From positions 1-64,000 of the forward strand of contig CAJTQG010000006.1 in NCBI GenBank assembly GCA_910578605.1: a stretch of DNA of 64,000 nt. Reading direction: 5' to 3'. This DNA comes from an uncultured Lachnospiraceae bacterium (GTDB lineage: Bacteria > Bacillota > Clostridia > Lachnospirales > Lachnospiraceae). The notes beneath the pieces were generated by a model. It did no database searches and was not told the DNA's origin. It saw nothing but the letters and a program-made list of their open reading frames with translations. This document shows positions 8,240-17,378 of this stretch, one piece after another; within the stretch, counting starts at the first letter, position 1, and the number at the start of each line of letters is the position of its first letter. The position numbers were made by a program, and so were the translations under genes.

Positions 8240-9571
8240 TTAAATATAATGATACTTTCCTTTCATTTTGACAAGGAAACATATAGATACTGCCAAAGAT
8301 AGGGCTTCCGAAAACACAACCGCAAGCCAAATACCATTTATTTTCAAAAAGAATGGCAACACAAGCACTACGAACACCTGAAAGACAAGTGTTCTCAAAA
8401 AGGAAATTGCAGCTGAGACAGCTCCGTTGTTCAATGCAGTAAAAAATGCAGACGCAAAAATATTAACACCACTAATCAAGTAGGATAGAACAAACAACTG
8501 AAAACCATGTCTTGTCATATAAAATAACTCTCTGTCGTATCCTACAAAGATTCTAGCTAATGGTGTAGAGCAAAGCCACGCTAGTGCAGTCAATCCCAGC
8601 CCTGTGATAACAATAGCTGTAAGGCTTTTTTGAAACATATTTTTAAGCTCGCTGTGATTTCCTGCCCCATAATGGTAACCTATGATAGGGGCACAGCCAA
8701 TGGAATATCCTAAATAGATAGAGATAAAAATAAAATTTACATACATAATGGTTCCATATGCTGCTACGCCATCTTCCCCTGCAAATCTCATCAACTGAAA
8801 ATTATATAACATATTGACAACAGACATAGATAAATTGGTCATCAATTCTGATGAACCATTGGTACAAGCCTTCAAAAGGACTCTGCCCTCCCATCTTGGT
8901 CTGGCAAACCGAAGGAGACTGCTGTTTTTTGCTGCAAAATAAAAAATTGGGATACCCCCGCCTACAAATTCACTGATTGCCGTGGCAATGGCGGCGCCGG
9001 CAATTCCAAAATCAAATACAACTATCAGCAAAAAATCTAAAAACATATTGGAAATACCCGCAGCAATGGCTACCATCAATCCCAATACAGGCTTTTGTGC
9101 TGTTACAAAAAAGCTCTGGAACACATTCTGCAGCATAAAAAAAGGTAAGGAACACAATAAAATTCTGCCGTACAAAATACAATTCTCTGCCATGTTTCCT
9201 GTTTTATCAAGCGCTGCGGCAATTGTTGGCAATAAAGCCTGCCCCAATAAGGTAATACATAAGCCTGCTAAAAACGTAAAGATTACTAACATAGAAAAAT
9301 ATTGTTTTGCCTGCCTCGTCTTTCCTTCCCCAATCGTTTTCGATACTATAGCGCTTCCTCCTGTACCCACCATAAATCCAATAGCTCCCACTCCCATCAG
9401 AAAGGGCATTATTAAATTGATTGCCGCAAAGGCAGTCTTGCCTACATAATTAGATACAAATAAGCCATCCACCACACCATAGATAGATGTAAAAATCATC
9501 ATTATAATAGACGGAAACACAAACCGAAACAATTTTGGATAAGTGAAATGTTCTGATAATTGGATTTTCAT
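8240..9571 (-). CDS. MATE family efflux transporter
   Basis: The 443-residue polytopic protein has about 12 membrane helices in two related halves, as in the MATE/NorM-DinF family. Typical features include the early GLFVSNYVGK segment after helix 1 and the GTGGSAIVSKTIGEG loop after helix 2. It should export cationic drugs or metabolites in exchange for Na+ or H+. Its ATG has a GAGGAAG ribosome binding site. Two hairpins with T-runs sit in the upstream 310 bases, so expression may depend on antitermination or simply be insulated from the preceding gene. It converges with the membrane protein that ends at 8221. Confidence 0.9.
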   Translation of the reverse strand: MKIQLSEHFTYPKLFRFVFPSIIMMIFTSIYGVVDGLFVSNYVGKTAFAAINLIMPFLMGVGAIGFMVGTGGSAIVSKTIGEGKTRQAKQYFSMLVIFTFLAGLCITLLGQALLPTIAAALDKTGNMAENCILYGRILLCSLPFFMLQNVFQSFFVTAQKPVLGLMVAIAAGISNMFLDFLLIVVFDFGIAGAAIATAISEFVGGGIPIFYFAAKNSSLLRFARPRWEGRVLLKACTNGSSELMTNLSMSVVNMLYNFQLMRFAGEDGVAAYGTIMYVNFIFISIYLGYSIGCAPIIGYHYGAGNHSELKNMFQKSLTAIVITGLGLTALAWLCSTPLARIFVGYDRELFYMTRHGFQLFVLSYLISGVNIFASAFFTALNNGAVSAAISFLRTLVFQVFVVLVLPFFLKINGIWLAVVFSEALSLAVSICFLVKMKGKYHYI

Positions 9572-9675
9572 GTTTTCTTCTTCCTCTCATTTTTATATTA
9601 TCTTAAATATGCTTGTATACCCCCGTGAAACAAAATCTAAGCCTTAAAGCGTGTTTTCTTTATACGATGCCGTTC

Positions 9676-9702
9676 TAAAAAACAAAGTGGGCTTATCCAC
9701 TT
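9676..9702 (-). terminator. Second intrinsic-terminator-like hairpin upstream of the MATE gene
   Basis: On the minus strand the stem AAGTGG/CCACTT with a 6-base loop is followed by TGTTTTTTAG. It lies about 105 bases before the MATE start codon and 23 bases beyond another terminator hairpin. Confidence 0.5.
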
Positions 9703-9724
9703 CAACTCCCAAGCCGACTATGCA

Positions 9725-9760
9725 ATAAAAAATGCGCTAGGTTTCTTTAAACCGAGCGCA
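9725..9760 (-). terminator. Intrinsic terminator downstream of the DUF1266 gene
   Basis: On the minus strand TGCGCT-c-GGTTT/AAACC-t-AGCGCA (4-base loop) is followed by a TTTTTT run. It is 123 bases past the DUF1266 stop codon. It may terminate that gene or act as an attenuator in the leader of the MATE gene. Confidence 0.7.
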
Positions 9761-9883
9761 CTCGACATCTTCTCGACTTTATCATTGCGATGATAAGTCC
9801 TCCGATGAACATGTTCTATTTTGTTCATAATGTACTATAAGAGAAAAGCTATTTTTTATCAAGGGAAATCATTCTAAAAATCA

Positions 9884-10897
9884 TTATTCTTCCACCCAGC
9901 CATTCTTTCGCCTTCCAAAGCTTCTTCCCATCTCTGCATATATATACGGCATAATATCCGGATGCAAATTACATATAGTATTTAGTCCGCACACTTGGAT
10001 ATTATCACTATTGTTTACATACTCCTCCGGTTCATCCCCCACAAAAAACCTCCATCCTGAATCCGGCTGGTTTGCACATGGTTCTTCCCGATACATATAT
10101 CCAATTCCTTCCTCTAGCGCCCTCTTTGTCAGTAGACAGCCTAGATTGTTCTTTAACAGGGATGCCCATTCTCTCTCCTTAGGTGTGTACCATTGATTTC
10201 TATTCCATGCGCCCCCTTCTCCCAATAAATTGTCTAATAGATTTCTATTAATTTCAAGAAACGATTGAACATCTTCTTCATGCTGGGCCATCTCATAAAT
10301 AGCTCCGCAAAGACAACTCATCCCATACTCAAAATAGGAATGATAAAATACTTGCGCCTGGCGCACCCACACGTCAGTAATCTCCCAAAATTCCTCTTCC
10401 GTTATTATTTCACAGACAGCGGCGTTTCTGCACAAACCGATTCTCTCATTGATATCCCATGCATAAAAGCCTTTTTCCTCTACAATAGGATAAAATAATT
10501 CTGCTAACTGCTTGCAGTACAAAAAGCCTTCTCTCCCATTTTCATTTAACTCTTCTAATGCAAATAAAGGAGCCCCTCTCCAAAATGTCATAAACTGCTC
10601 ATAATGCTCACTTCCTGGATATAATTGATAACATGCCTCCATTAAGGATTCCTTATCCTTCACACCAAATACTTGCTGTAAATGATTTCGGCCTTTCTGA
10701 ATGTCCTCCGGATTTGTGCAGTGATACAACTCTTCATATCCCATATGCTCGTTGACACCTGGCATTTTTCTGCAGGCGGAAATACCTCCAAGCAGCAGAG
10801 TAAACTCTTTTCTGTCCACTGGTTTTGCATTCTGATTCACTGGCTGCTTTTCGTACTGTTTCTTGTATTTTTGTATTTGTTTTATTATTTTTTTCAT
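9884..10897 (-). CDS. DUF1266-like hypothetical protein
   Basis: The 337-residue soluble protein has a basic N-terminus. A central region with AWDINERIGLCRNAAVCEIITEEEFWEI resembles DUF1266 proteins (pattern AxDxxRxxxLxRxxxxxGxxxEEEAW). Trp, Tyr and acidic residues are frequent and there is no signal peptide. An AAAAGGAG site precedes the ATG. DUF1266 has no established function; members often occur near polymorphic or stress-related genes. It is followed by a strong terminator, so it is probably transcribed alone or from the small gene upstream. Confidence 0.55.
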   Translation of the reverse strand: MKKIIKQIQKYKKQYEKQPVNQNAKPVDRKEFTLLLGGISACRKMPGVNEHMGYEELYHCTNPEDIQKGRNHLQQVFGVKDKESLMEACYQLYPGSEHYEQFMTFWRGAPLFALEELNENGREGFLYCKQLAELFYPIVEEKGFYAWDINERIGLCRNAAVCEIITEEEFWEITDVWVRQAQVFYHSYFEYGMSCLCGAIYEMAQHEEDVQSFLEINRNLLDNLLGEGGAWNRNQWYTPKEREWASLLKNNLGCLLTKRALEEGIGYMYREEPCANQPDSGWRFFVGDEPEEYVNNSDNIQVCGLNTICNLHPDIMPYIYAEMGRSFGRRKNGWVEE

Positions 10898-10959
10898 AAA
10901 GCTTCTCCTTTTCTAGGATTGGTAATTTGGCTTGATTTTTCATGATACATAGTGAACCG

Positions 10960-11307
10960 TTATTTTGAAGTATCCCTGTATTTCTTTTCTATTACCGTAA
11001 CATAAATAGCCATAGTAATAATGGCTGCCACCATAGTTCCTACAATGGAAAGTAAGATCAAAGGTGAATTTTGCCCTGATAACAATGGAACACCAAGAAA
11101 CATAAAGACAACACTGAATGCAATCCACAGTTTTGCCACTGCTTTATTGTAGGATGTCACATCTTTCACAGGAAACACCTTGGCATTAGCCCAGAATCCA
11201 AATGGTATTGCTTTTCTTCTTTTAGAAGATAACATAAATATGCCATATCCCAAAAAGACAACGCCTACCAAAACCCATAAAATAAATCCTATCATTCCTT
11301 CTGTCAT
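10960..11307 (-). CDS. Small membrane protein, three helices
   Basis: The 115-residue product has hydrophobic helices at about residues 5-24, 60-78 and 82-104. Between helices 1 and 2 is a cytoplasmic-looking loop (KRRKAIPFGFWANAKVFPVKDV). The start is the ATG preceded by AAAGGG, 20 codons inside the longest frame. The sequence has the look of a family common in Clostridia, but I cannot name it. The stop is 62 bases ahead of the DUF1266 start on the same strand, so the two may be co-transcribed. Confidence 0.6.
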   Translation of the reverse strand: MTEGMIGFILWVLVGVVFLGYGIFMLSSKRRKAIPFGFWANAKVFPVKDVTSYNKAVAKLWIAFSVVFMFLGVPLLSGQNSPLILLSIVGTMVAAIITMAIYVTVIEKKYRDTSK

Positions 11308-11456
11308 ATTATCATCCCTTTCTTCACGTATTCCATAATGGTTACATGGCTTCTGCATTCTTTTCACCGCTTCATTTTTTATTTGCTTTTACGAGGACAA
11401 AAAATCTATTCTCAGTGTACTCTTGTTTAAATTGTCTGTCAACACACTTTAAGCCA

Positions 11457-11864
11457 CTATATTTTTTTGGATAACATTATTTCATATGGTTCTTCCATAA
11501 ACATAAAGCCCCCAATTGTGCTATATCCCAGCCTATGATAAAAATGTTGTGCATACTCATCTGAGGAGGTGGAAGTCATAATGTATGTATAACTTTGTAA
11601 TTTCATTTGTTCCTCCCAAAACTCAACTAACCGCCTTCCCATTCCTCTCCCTCTATTTTCCTCCAACAAATATAACATATTCATAAAGGGAGTATTATCC
11701 CAAAACAGATTGTACCTTAGCCACCCTGCAAAATTTTGATTGTCATATGCCACATACACTCGTTTCAATTGAATGCTGTTTTTTAATTCCTCCAAACTTA
11801 TATGCGTGTCATATTGTTTTATATTACTGAAATCTTCCATAGAGGCAGAATATATCTGATACAT
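11457..11864 (-). CDS. GNAT family N-acetyltransferase
   Basis: The 135-residue protein contains the GNAT acetyl-CoA loop NRGRGMGRRLVEFWEEQM (pattern RGxGxGxxL) after the strand FMNMLYLLEE. The late YAQHFYHRLGY segment is the usual motif D/B helix. The substrate is unknown. The start is placed at the ATG preceded by AAAAAGGAG. The longer frame would overlap the upstream radical SAM gene by 23 bases and lacks such a site. It likely shares a transcript with the radical SAM gene. Confidence 0.8.
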   Translation of the reverse strand: MYQIYSASMEDFSNIKQYDTHISLEELKNSIQLKRVYVAYDNQNFAGWLRYNLFWDNTPFMNMLYLLEENRGRGMGRRLVEFWEEQMKLQSYTYIMTSTSSDEYAQHFYHRLGYSTIGGFMFMEEPYEIMLSKKI

Positions 11865-11913
11865 TTTCTTCTCCTTTTTATCTGCTTTAACATATTTAGG
11901 TGTCTGCAAAGCA

Positions 11914-12777
11914 CTAAAATAATGTAAGTTGCTCATATTGCGCCGGCAATTGGTGAAGATACCGAAAGCATTGATTCACGTCACTGACAATTTGATTTTC
12001 TCTGCATATTTTGCGGAATAACCTCATAAGCTCTGGCTGATTATCACTAGACAACTCATATGCATATTTATATCTTTTGTGATATTTTTCCTTTAATCCA
12101 GGGAAATGTTGCTGCAGCTTTTCATAATAATATTCTCTGTTCCCCTCCCGAAGAGTCATTCCCATACCAAAACAAATGACACCGTATACCTTTGCCTTAA
12201 TACAATAATTTAAAATTCCCTGCACATTCTCACGGGTATCATTGATAAATGGCAATATAGGAGACAGCCATACAATTGTAGGAATTCCATTGTCCCGAAA
12301 TATCTCCAATGCCTCAAATCTTTCTCTTGTTGTGCATACATTTGGCTCTAATATTTTACATAGTTCTTCATCCCATGTAGTCATAGTCATCTGCACTACA
12401 CATTTTGCTTTTTTATGAATGCTTTTTAACAGCTCTAAATCTCTTAATATTCTGTTTGATTTTGTCTGAATGGAAACCCCAAACTCATAATGTTCGATAA
12501 GCTCCAGACATTGTCTTGTAAGCTTTAATTGTTCTTCACAGTGCATATAGGGATCACACATGGCTCCTGTCCCAATCATACACTTTTTTCTCTTAGATCG
12601 AAGCGCCTTTTCTAATAATTCAGGTGCATTCTGTTTTACCTCTATATCCTCAAAATCATGAGTAAATCCATAACATTTACTTCTGCTGTCACAATAAATA
12701 CAGCCGTGGGTGCATCCCCTGTATAGATTCATTCCATTTTGAGGAGATAAAATTCCTTTTGCATCCGCAAAATGCAT
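11914..12777 (-). CDS. Radical SAM protein of the SplB/Rv2578c type
   Basis: The 287-residue protein has the cluster motif CTHGCIYC (C-x3-C-x2-C) at about residues 22-29, preceded by NLYRGC as in the SplB-like/Rv2578c group of radical SAM proteins. It should bind a [4Fe-4S] cluster and cleave S-adenosylmethionine. True spore photoproduct lyase is longer and has an extra conserved Cys for H-atom return; I cannot confirm that here, so DNA repair is only a possibility. A GAGGTG site precedes the ATG. It is followed by a GNAT gene. Confidence 0.8.
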   Translation of the reverse strand: MHFADAKGILSPQNGMNLYRGCTHGCIYCDSRSKCYGFTHDFEDIEVKQNAPELLEKALRSKRKKCMIGTGAMCDPYMHCEEQLKLTRQCLELIEHYEFGVSIQTKSNRILRDLELLKSIHKKAKCVVQMTMTTWDEELCKILEPNVCTTRERFEALEIFRDNGIPTIVWLSPILPFINDTRENVQGILNYCIKAKVYGVICFGMGMTLREGNREYYYEKLQQHFPGLKEKYHKRYKYAYELSSDNQPELMRLFRKICRENQIVSDVNQCFRYLHQLPAQYEQLTLF

Positions 12778-12959
12778 CCTGCTTCACCTCTTTCATATTG
12801 TGATTGAACCATTGCGCCATTGGACAGATACACATGCAAGCATGTCAGCATAATTTTTTACTTCTTTTACTTTTTTTATTTCTTTTTCTCTTTTGATTGC
12901 TTTGCCATCTTTTCTTTATTATATAATAAAACCGCATATACAATAAACTTATTTTTTGA

Positions 12960-13814
12960 TTAAAATTCTCCCTCATGCTTTTTAAAAAACTTATAATACG
13001 CAAGAACATTTTCTAATTCTGTCCACCTTTTCACATCAACAATCTCCTCATCCATATCATATATTTTCGCATTTTTCATGGACAATAAAAATGGAGAATG
13101 CGTAGATATAATAAACTGGCATCCAAAAAAACGTGCCGAATTTTCTATAAATTCCACTAGTTCCTGCTGTTTTGACACGGAAAGACTATTCTCCGGCTCG
13201 TCTAACAAGTACAATCCATTTTCCTTAATTTTATTTGTAAAGTAAATAAAAGCGCTCTCTCCATTGGAGTGTTCTCTCACATTTCCCATTACATTTTTTC
13301 TCACATATTTGGACTGGGTTTTGCTTCTTGCCATATTCACCTTTTTTAATTTATCATAATCCTCAAGGGACTTCATCTGAAATTGAGAATATTTTGCATC
13401 CAAATATTCCTCAAACAATTCTTCTCTTCGCTTGTGTATCCCCTCATTTATATTGCGGATATTCAACATAAAATCAAATACATCATCACTTGTTACAATC
13501 CGGCTGTCCAAAGAACTATGACCTGACATCTCATAATCACACATATCCGTGTAATCCTGAAAAAAATTAGTGCTATTATATAGGGTGTCTCTTTCTAACT
13601 GCAGCTTTTGAGCAATCACATTCAATGCTGTAGTTTTTCCACAACCGTTTCCCCCATATAATATGGTAATCTCCTCAAAATCCAGCATGGCAAGCCTATG
13701 CTTTGACAAAACCTGAAATGGATAAAATGTATCATAACAATTTCTTTTTTGTGCCATTAAAAAATCGTATTCCTTTTCAATGTGAGGGAACGAAAAATGC
13801 TTCAAATAAACCAT
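12960..13814 (-). CDS. AAA family ATPase (ABC/SMC-like, AAA_21 type)
   Basis: The 284-residue protein shows an ABC-type ATPase fold: Walker A YGGNGCGKTT at about residues 53-62, Walker B GLYLLDEPENSLS, and the D/H-loop ISTHSPFLLS. The insert between the Walker motifs is only about 150 residues, too short for a long coiled coil. Single proteins of this type are common and mostly uncharacterised; some are parts of anti-phage pairs (OLD-like, RloC-like), but no nuclease or toxin partner lies next to it. The start is the ATG after AAAGGAAAGAG, seven codons into the frame. It stands alone beside a decayed gene region. Confidence 0.75.
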   Translation of the reverse strand: MVYLKHFSFPHIEKEYDFLMAQKRNCYDTFYPFQVLSKHRLAMLDFEEITILYGGNGCGKTTALNVIAQKLQLERDTLYNSTNFFQDYTDMCDYEMSGHSSLDSRIVTSDDVFDFMLNIRNINEGIHKRREELFEEYLDAKYSQFQMKSLEDYDKLKKVNMARSKTQSKYVRKNVMGNVREHSNGESAFIYFTNKIKENGLYLLDEPENSLSVSKQQELVEFIENSARFFGCQFIISTHSPFLLSMKNAKIYDMDEEIVDVKRWTELENVLAYYKFFKKHEGEF

Positions 13815-14590
13815 TCTCTCTTTCCTTTCGTACATTTTCTTATCATTGCATATATTATCTCACATTATATCGAACATTTGTTTTAATTTCAATATTTTTT
13901 GTTGATTTTATAGGGAAAATTTTTCTTACAGCCCCTGTGAATGTTTATCACATCATGCAGAAATGGCCCAACACTGTATAGATACCAAGGAATTATCGCA
14001 AAATATTGCTCTTGCTTGGCATTGGCTCATATTTTTTTGTAAGAAAGTGTGAGGTGGCAGGCGGGATTAAAATATGTTACATTATACCACAAAGGGCATG
14101 ACTGTTTGATTACGAAGAACTATACATTGCCTGTTGTGATGAAGAAGATAAACTTTTACGCAGTGTATATCAGAAAAAAATAAAACAGTGTGCAATACAA
14201 AAGAATTGCTATGTACATTTACATATTCCATGACTTTGGAACATGAAAAAAAACAATTTATATTAGATGAAACCTGTAATGACCCGTTTGTAAAATGGTG
14301 CATCACATACACGTTTATGCCGGATGAATTAGAGGATATACTGAAACATTACGGCGTAAAAAATATTAAACTGGCAGGTCCTGGCGCCTATGCAAGAACT
14401 CATCCCAATGAATTGCCTGCCGCCCTTGGGTACATACACGACAGCTAAAACATGCCCTTGGCGTGCTGACACCACTTCCAAAACCAAGTATAATTCCATT
14501 CATGTAGGACTAAATTTATCCTGACAAATTTTTTATTTTCTCTAGCCTATTTACATTTGTTTTCTCATTATATATTTTTTCCTACCTTTA
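13815..14590. other. Intergenic stretch of about 780 bases without an intact gene
   Basis: Apart from the remnant at 14051-14448, the stretch holds AT-rich DNA upstream of the ATPase gene (13815-13920) and about 140 featureless bases after the remnant. I see no RNA gene, IS end or repeat in it. Confidence 0.5.
14051..14448 (+). pseudogene. Decayed gene region with a methyltransferase C-terminal fragment
   Basis: Two overlapping coding-like frames remain. One (about 14051-14227, interrupted by a TGA) gives LFDYEELYIACCDEEDKL and a Lys/Gln/Cys-rich tail that I do not recognise. The other (14188-14448) gives 86 residues, including FMPDELEDILKHYGVKNIKL and AGPGAYARTHPNEL. This resembles the C-terminal part of class I SAM-dependent methyltransferases that end with a sub-domain of this kind. 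The SAM-binding glycine motif and the final portion are missing. The whole 13815-14590 interval therefore looks like the residue of one or two lost genes. The methyltransferase match is from memory of the family. Confidence 0.45.
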
Positions 14591-15631
14591 CTATTTGGAT
14601 TGAATATGCCCTATATTTTTAATGAGTACGCTGATTGTTCCGTCAGTATTGGTAATAAATTCTACATTTTCCCCATTTTGATACTGCTCCATAGGTATTT
14701 TAATTTCTATCCCTGTATCCGTCAGCAAACATTGTTTTTCAAACTTTTTTGTAGTAGTGTTATTCTGTGGCTGAATAATCTCCTCCGCCATATTGTATTT
14801 TTCCATTTTTTCATTAAATTTTTCTTTTAACTCTATTTGATTTTCAAAAATTCTGTCGGCCACTTGGGGAATGGATATTTCCCCCTGCTGCAAAATCTCC
14901 TCATGAAGCACCGCCTTAGCTTTCATATTTGCCTCCCACTGGTCCGACTCATTGACAAACTCCTTTTGTACCGCCTCCACTGCTTTCGTAAAAATAGAGA
15001 GCTTTGCCTTGGAGGATAGTTTCCCAGAGCACTGTAGAAATCTTTTTGAAAAATAATTTTCCTTTGTACCATTCACCTCATATTTGCGTTCTAGCAATGT
15101 GATTGTGCCATCCTGCATATCTATCAATGCCGCCTCACAGAGCTTCTGACTCTCACCAGGCAATATGGTTTTATAGTTTACAATACTGTTGCAGTTTCCC
15201 CCCTCATCTGTTCCTGTCATGTGAGTATAGCAGGATTTATAGTTCATTTTTAACAGCCCCAAAAATTCCTTCTGTCCATAGCGATAACGGACAACCATTA
15301 AATCAGCAGGGGGAATATCTATATTTTGATTCATAATTTGGTAGAGGATATTTCCTATATTTTTACTCATTATCTCAAAAGAACCCTCTGCCTCCATGTC
15401 TGCTCTATATTCCTCTATAAATGCTTTAACTTGGGAATCCTCATAAAAGGTGCTTGTTTTTATGTCATCCCCTGAAGCCACTTTGTAAATATGCTCCCTC
15501 AAAAAATCGACAAAATCCGAGCCATAATCTAATATAGTATCGGACAGCACAGGCATACCGATACTGGAATCTAATATATGTACAATCACTTTTTCTATAT
15601 GTATATCTGTCTTATCCATCATCTCATTCAA
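14591..15631 (-). CDS. Nucleoid-associated protein (NA37/YejK family)
   Basis: The 346-residue protein matches the 37-kDa nucleoid-associated family (PF04245; NdpA/YejK) in length and layout. The N-terminus reads IHIEKVIVHILDSS, followed by a long mixed alpha/beta domain with LLKMNYKSCY and DGTITLLERKYEVNG. Members bind DNA; their role in Clostridia is not clear. An AGGAG site lies 4 bases before the first ATG and 9 bases before a second (15622), so the start may be three codons later. It is downstream of tgt-yajC on the same strand, separated by a hairpin at 15756-15793. Confidence 0.8.
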   Translation of the reverse strand: MNEMMDKTDIHIEKVIVHILDSSIGMPVLSDTILDYGSDFVDFLREHIYKVASGDDIKTSTFYEDSQVKAFIEEYRADMEAEGSFEIMSKNIGNILYQIMNQNIDIPPADLMVVRYRYGQKEFLGLLKMNYKSCYTHMTGTDEGGNCNSIVNYKTILPGESQKLCEAALIDMQDGTITLLERKYEVNGTKENYFSKRFLQCSGKLSSKAKLSIFTKAVEAVQKEFVNESDQWEANMKAKAVLHEEILQQGEISIPQVADRIFENQIELKEKFNEKMEKYNMAEEIIQPQNNTTTKKFEKQCLLTDTGIEIKIPMEQYQNGENVEFITNTDGTISVLIKNIGHIQSK

Positions 15632-15755
15632 CTCCTATTATTTGTTATTCTTGTTTTCATTTTAGGTATTTGCAAACACCTTCATAAAGTTCCTAATTGT
15701 GCAAAATTTAAAATTATGAATTTTGCAACTATCAATTGTTTTCATTTACAGGAAA

Positions 15756-15793
15756 GGAGAGCAGCACTCCATTCCTTCAAGTGCAAACTCTCC
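15756..15793 (-). terminator. Interrupted hairpin after yajC
   Basis: The arms GGAGAG and GCACT pair with AGTGC and CTCTCC around an 11-base loop, with small internal loops. The structure lies 60 bases past the yajC stop. There is only a short T-run after it on the minus strand, so it may be a terminator or an mRNA end-stabilising hairpin. Confidence 0.4.
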
Positions 15794-15853
15794 TATTTTA
15801 ATTTCTATATGTTATCGTTTCATTCCTTTTCTCTTGCTTTCGTAGAACAAAAA

Positions 15854-16162
15854 TTACTCTCCTTGTCTTTCCACCTCTACAATAGCATCCTTCTGCATCG
15901 GAATGCGGCAGTTTTTGTTATTGCCAAACTCTACAATCACAGTATCATCCTCAATGGCAATGACTACTCCATAAAATCCTGCCGTCGTCATAACACTGTC
16001 CCCCTCCTTTAATTCGGCAAGCATAAGCTTTTTGGCATTTGCCTGTTTTTTCTGGGGACGTATCATAATAAAATACATAAACAGACCAATCACTACTACA
16101 TACAATAAGGTTACCATCAAGCTGCCCTGTACACTTCCCTGTGCTGCTAAATAATTTGTCAT
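15854..16162 (-). CDS. yajC: Preprotein translocase subunit YajC
   Basis: The 102-residue protein has one N-terminal membrane helix (about residues 18-38) followed by the family signature MIRPQKKQ and a small cytoplasmic domain (GDSVMTTAGFYGVVIAIEDDTV). YajC associates with SecDF as an accessory of the Sec translocase. A strong GGAAGAG site precedes the ATG. It lies 41 bases downstream of tgt, the order conserved across many bacteria (tgt-yajC, often followed by secDF). No secDF follows here; a nucleoid-associated protein gene does. Confidence 0.95.
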   Translation of the reverse strand: MTNYLAAQGSVQGSLMVTLLYVVVIGLFMYFIMIRPQKKQANAKKLMLAELKEGDSVMTTAGFYGVVIAIEDDTVIVEFGNNKNCRIPMQKDAIVEVERQGE

Positions 16163-16203
16163 TTTCTCTTCCTTTCTGCTTCTGCTTTTTACAGAATATC
16201 ATA

Positions 16204-17337
16204 TCATTTTTTTAAGCTGTTAAAACCTTCTAATTTTTCTTTTTTATATTGGGAATAGCGATTCTCCTCAATTGCCTCCCTAATTTCTTCCATCATTTTA
16301 TTATAGAAATACAAATTATGCAAGACACATAATCGCATTCCCAGCATTTCTTTTGCTTTTAAGAGATGCCTGATATAGGCTCTAGAGTAATGTCTGCAGG
16401 CTGGACATCCACATCCCTCCTCTATCGGCGAATCATCTAATTCATACTGTGCATTGAACATATTACGTTTTCCCTGATTGGTATATACATGACCATGGCG
16501 GCCGTTTCTGGAAGGATACACACAATCAAAGAAATCCACTCCCCGCTCCACTGCCTCTAGTATGTTTGCCGGTGTTCCAACTCCCATTAAATAGGTTGGC
16601 TTGTCCGCAGGCAAATAGGGAACTGTCTCCTCTATAATATGATACATCTCCTCATGGGATTCCCCCACTGCCAATCCGCCTAGCGCATAGCCATCTAAAT
16701 CCATCTGAGATATTGCCTTGGCATGTTCAACACGAATGTCTGCAAAAGTTCCTCCCTGATTGATGCCAAACAGCATTTGATGGGGATTGATGGTATCCTC
16801 CAATTGATTGAGACGGTTCATCTCCTTTTTACACCGCTCTAACCATCTTGTAGTTCTATCTACAGAATTCTGCATATATTCTCTTGTGGCCGGATGAGGA
16901 GGGCATTCATCAAAAGCCATAGCAATAGTAGATGCCAAGTTGGACTGAATCTGCATACTTTCCTCCGGCCCCATAAATATTTTTTTTCCGTCTATATGAG
17001 AGTGAAAATATACCCCCTCCTCCTTAATTTTACGCAAACCTGCAAGAGAAAAAACTTGAAATCCTCCGGAATCAGTGAGAATAGGCCTGTCCCACACCAT
17101 AAATTTATGTAGTCCCCCCATTTTCTTTACAATCTTATCTCCTGGTCTCACATGAAGGTGATAGGTGTTAGATAATTCCACCTGAGTGCCAATCTCCTTT
17201 AAATCCATAGTGGACACTGCGCCCTTGATGGCAGCGATTGTCCCTACATTCATAAAAACCGGAGTTTGAATGGTTCCGTGTACTGTAGTCACTTCACCCC
17301 GCTTTGCCCTTTTATCACGATTGATTAATTGATACAT
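16204..17337 (-). CDS. tgt: tRNA-guanine(34) transglycosylase
   Basis: The 377-residue enzyme exchanges guanine 34 for preQ1 in tRNAs with GUN anticodons. Visible features are LTDSGGFQVFSL around Asp89, the FALGGLAVGES-type loop (GYALGGLAVGES), the catalytic-Asp region DFFDCVYPSRNGRHG, and the zinc site CGCPACRHYSRAYIRHL (CxCxxC...H). Length is normal. An AAAGGAG site precedes the ATG. It has its own predicted promoter, divergent from aroC, and leads into yajC. Confidence 0.97.
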   Translation of the reverse strand: MYQLINRDKRAKRGEVTTVHGTIQTPVFMNVGTIAAIKGAVSTMDLKEIGTQVELSNTYHLHVRPGDKIVKKMGGLHKFMVWDRPILTDSGGFQVFSLAGLRKIKEEGVYFHSHIDGKKIFMGPEESMQIQSNLASTIAMAFDECPPHPATREYMQNSVDRTTRWLERCKKEMNRLNQLEDTINPHQMLFGINQGGTFADIRVEHAKAISQMDLDGYALGGLAVGESHEEMYHIIEETVPYLPADKPTYLMGVGTPANILEAVERGVDFFDCVYPSRNGRHGHVYTNQGKRNMFNAQYELDDSPIEEGCGCPACRHYSRAYIRHLLKAKEMLGMRLCVLHNLYFYNKMMEEIREAIEENRYSQYKKEKLEGFNSLKK

Positions 17338-17378
17338 GTATAAGCTCCTTTAATTTCATTTTTATAGCATGTTGTATT

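Larger units (their letters stand above)
9572..9883. other. Leader/intergenic region between the DUF1266 and MATE genes
   Basis: The 312 bases hold two T-run hairpins (9725-9760 and 9676-9702). Upstream of them is a short palindrome, TTATCAT-cgca-ATGATAA on the minus strand. A 21-codon minus-strand frame (MFIGGLIIAMIK...) and a 36-codon frame run through the first hairpin; neither has a clear ribosome binding site. Confidence 0.45.

Noticed and set aside
12960..14590. Two-gene defence system around the AAA ATPase
   Set aside because: Only the ATPase is intact; the neighbouring remnant resembles a methyltransferase tail, and no nuclease or toxin is seen.
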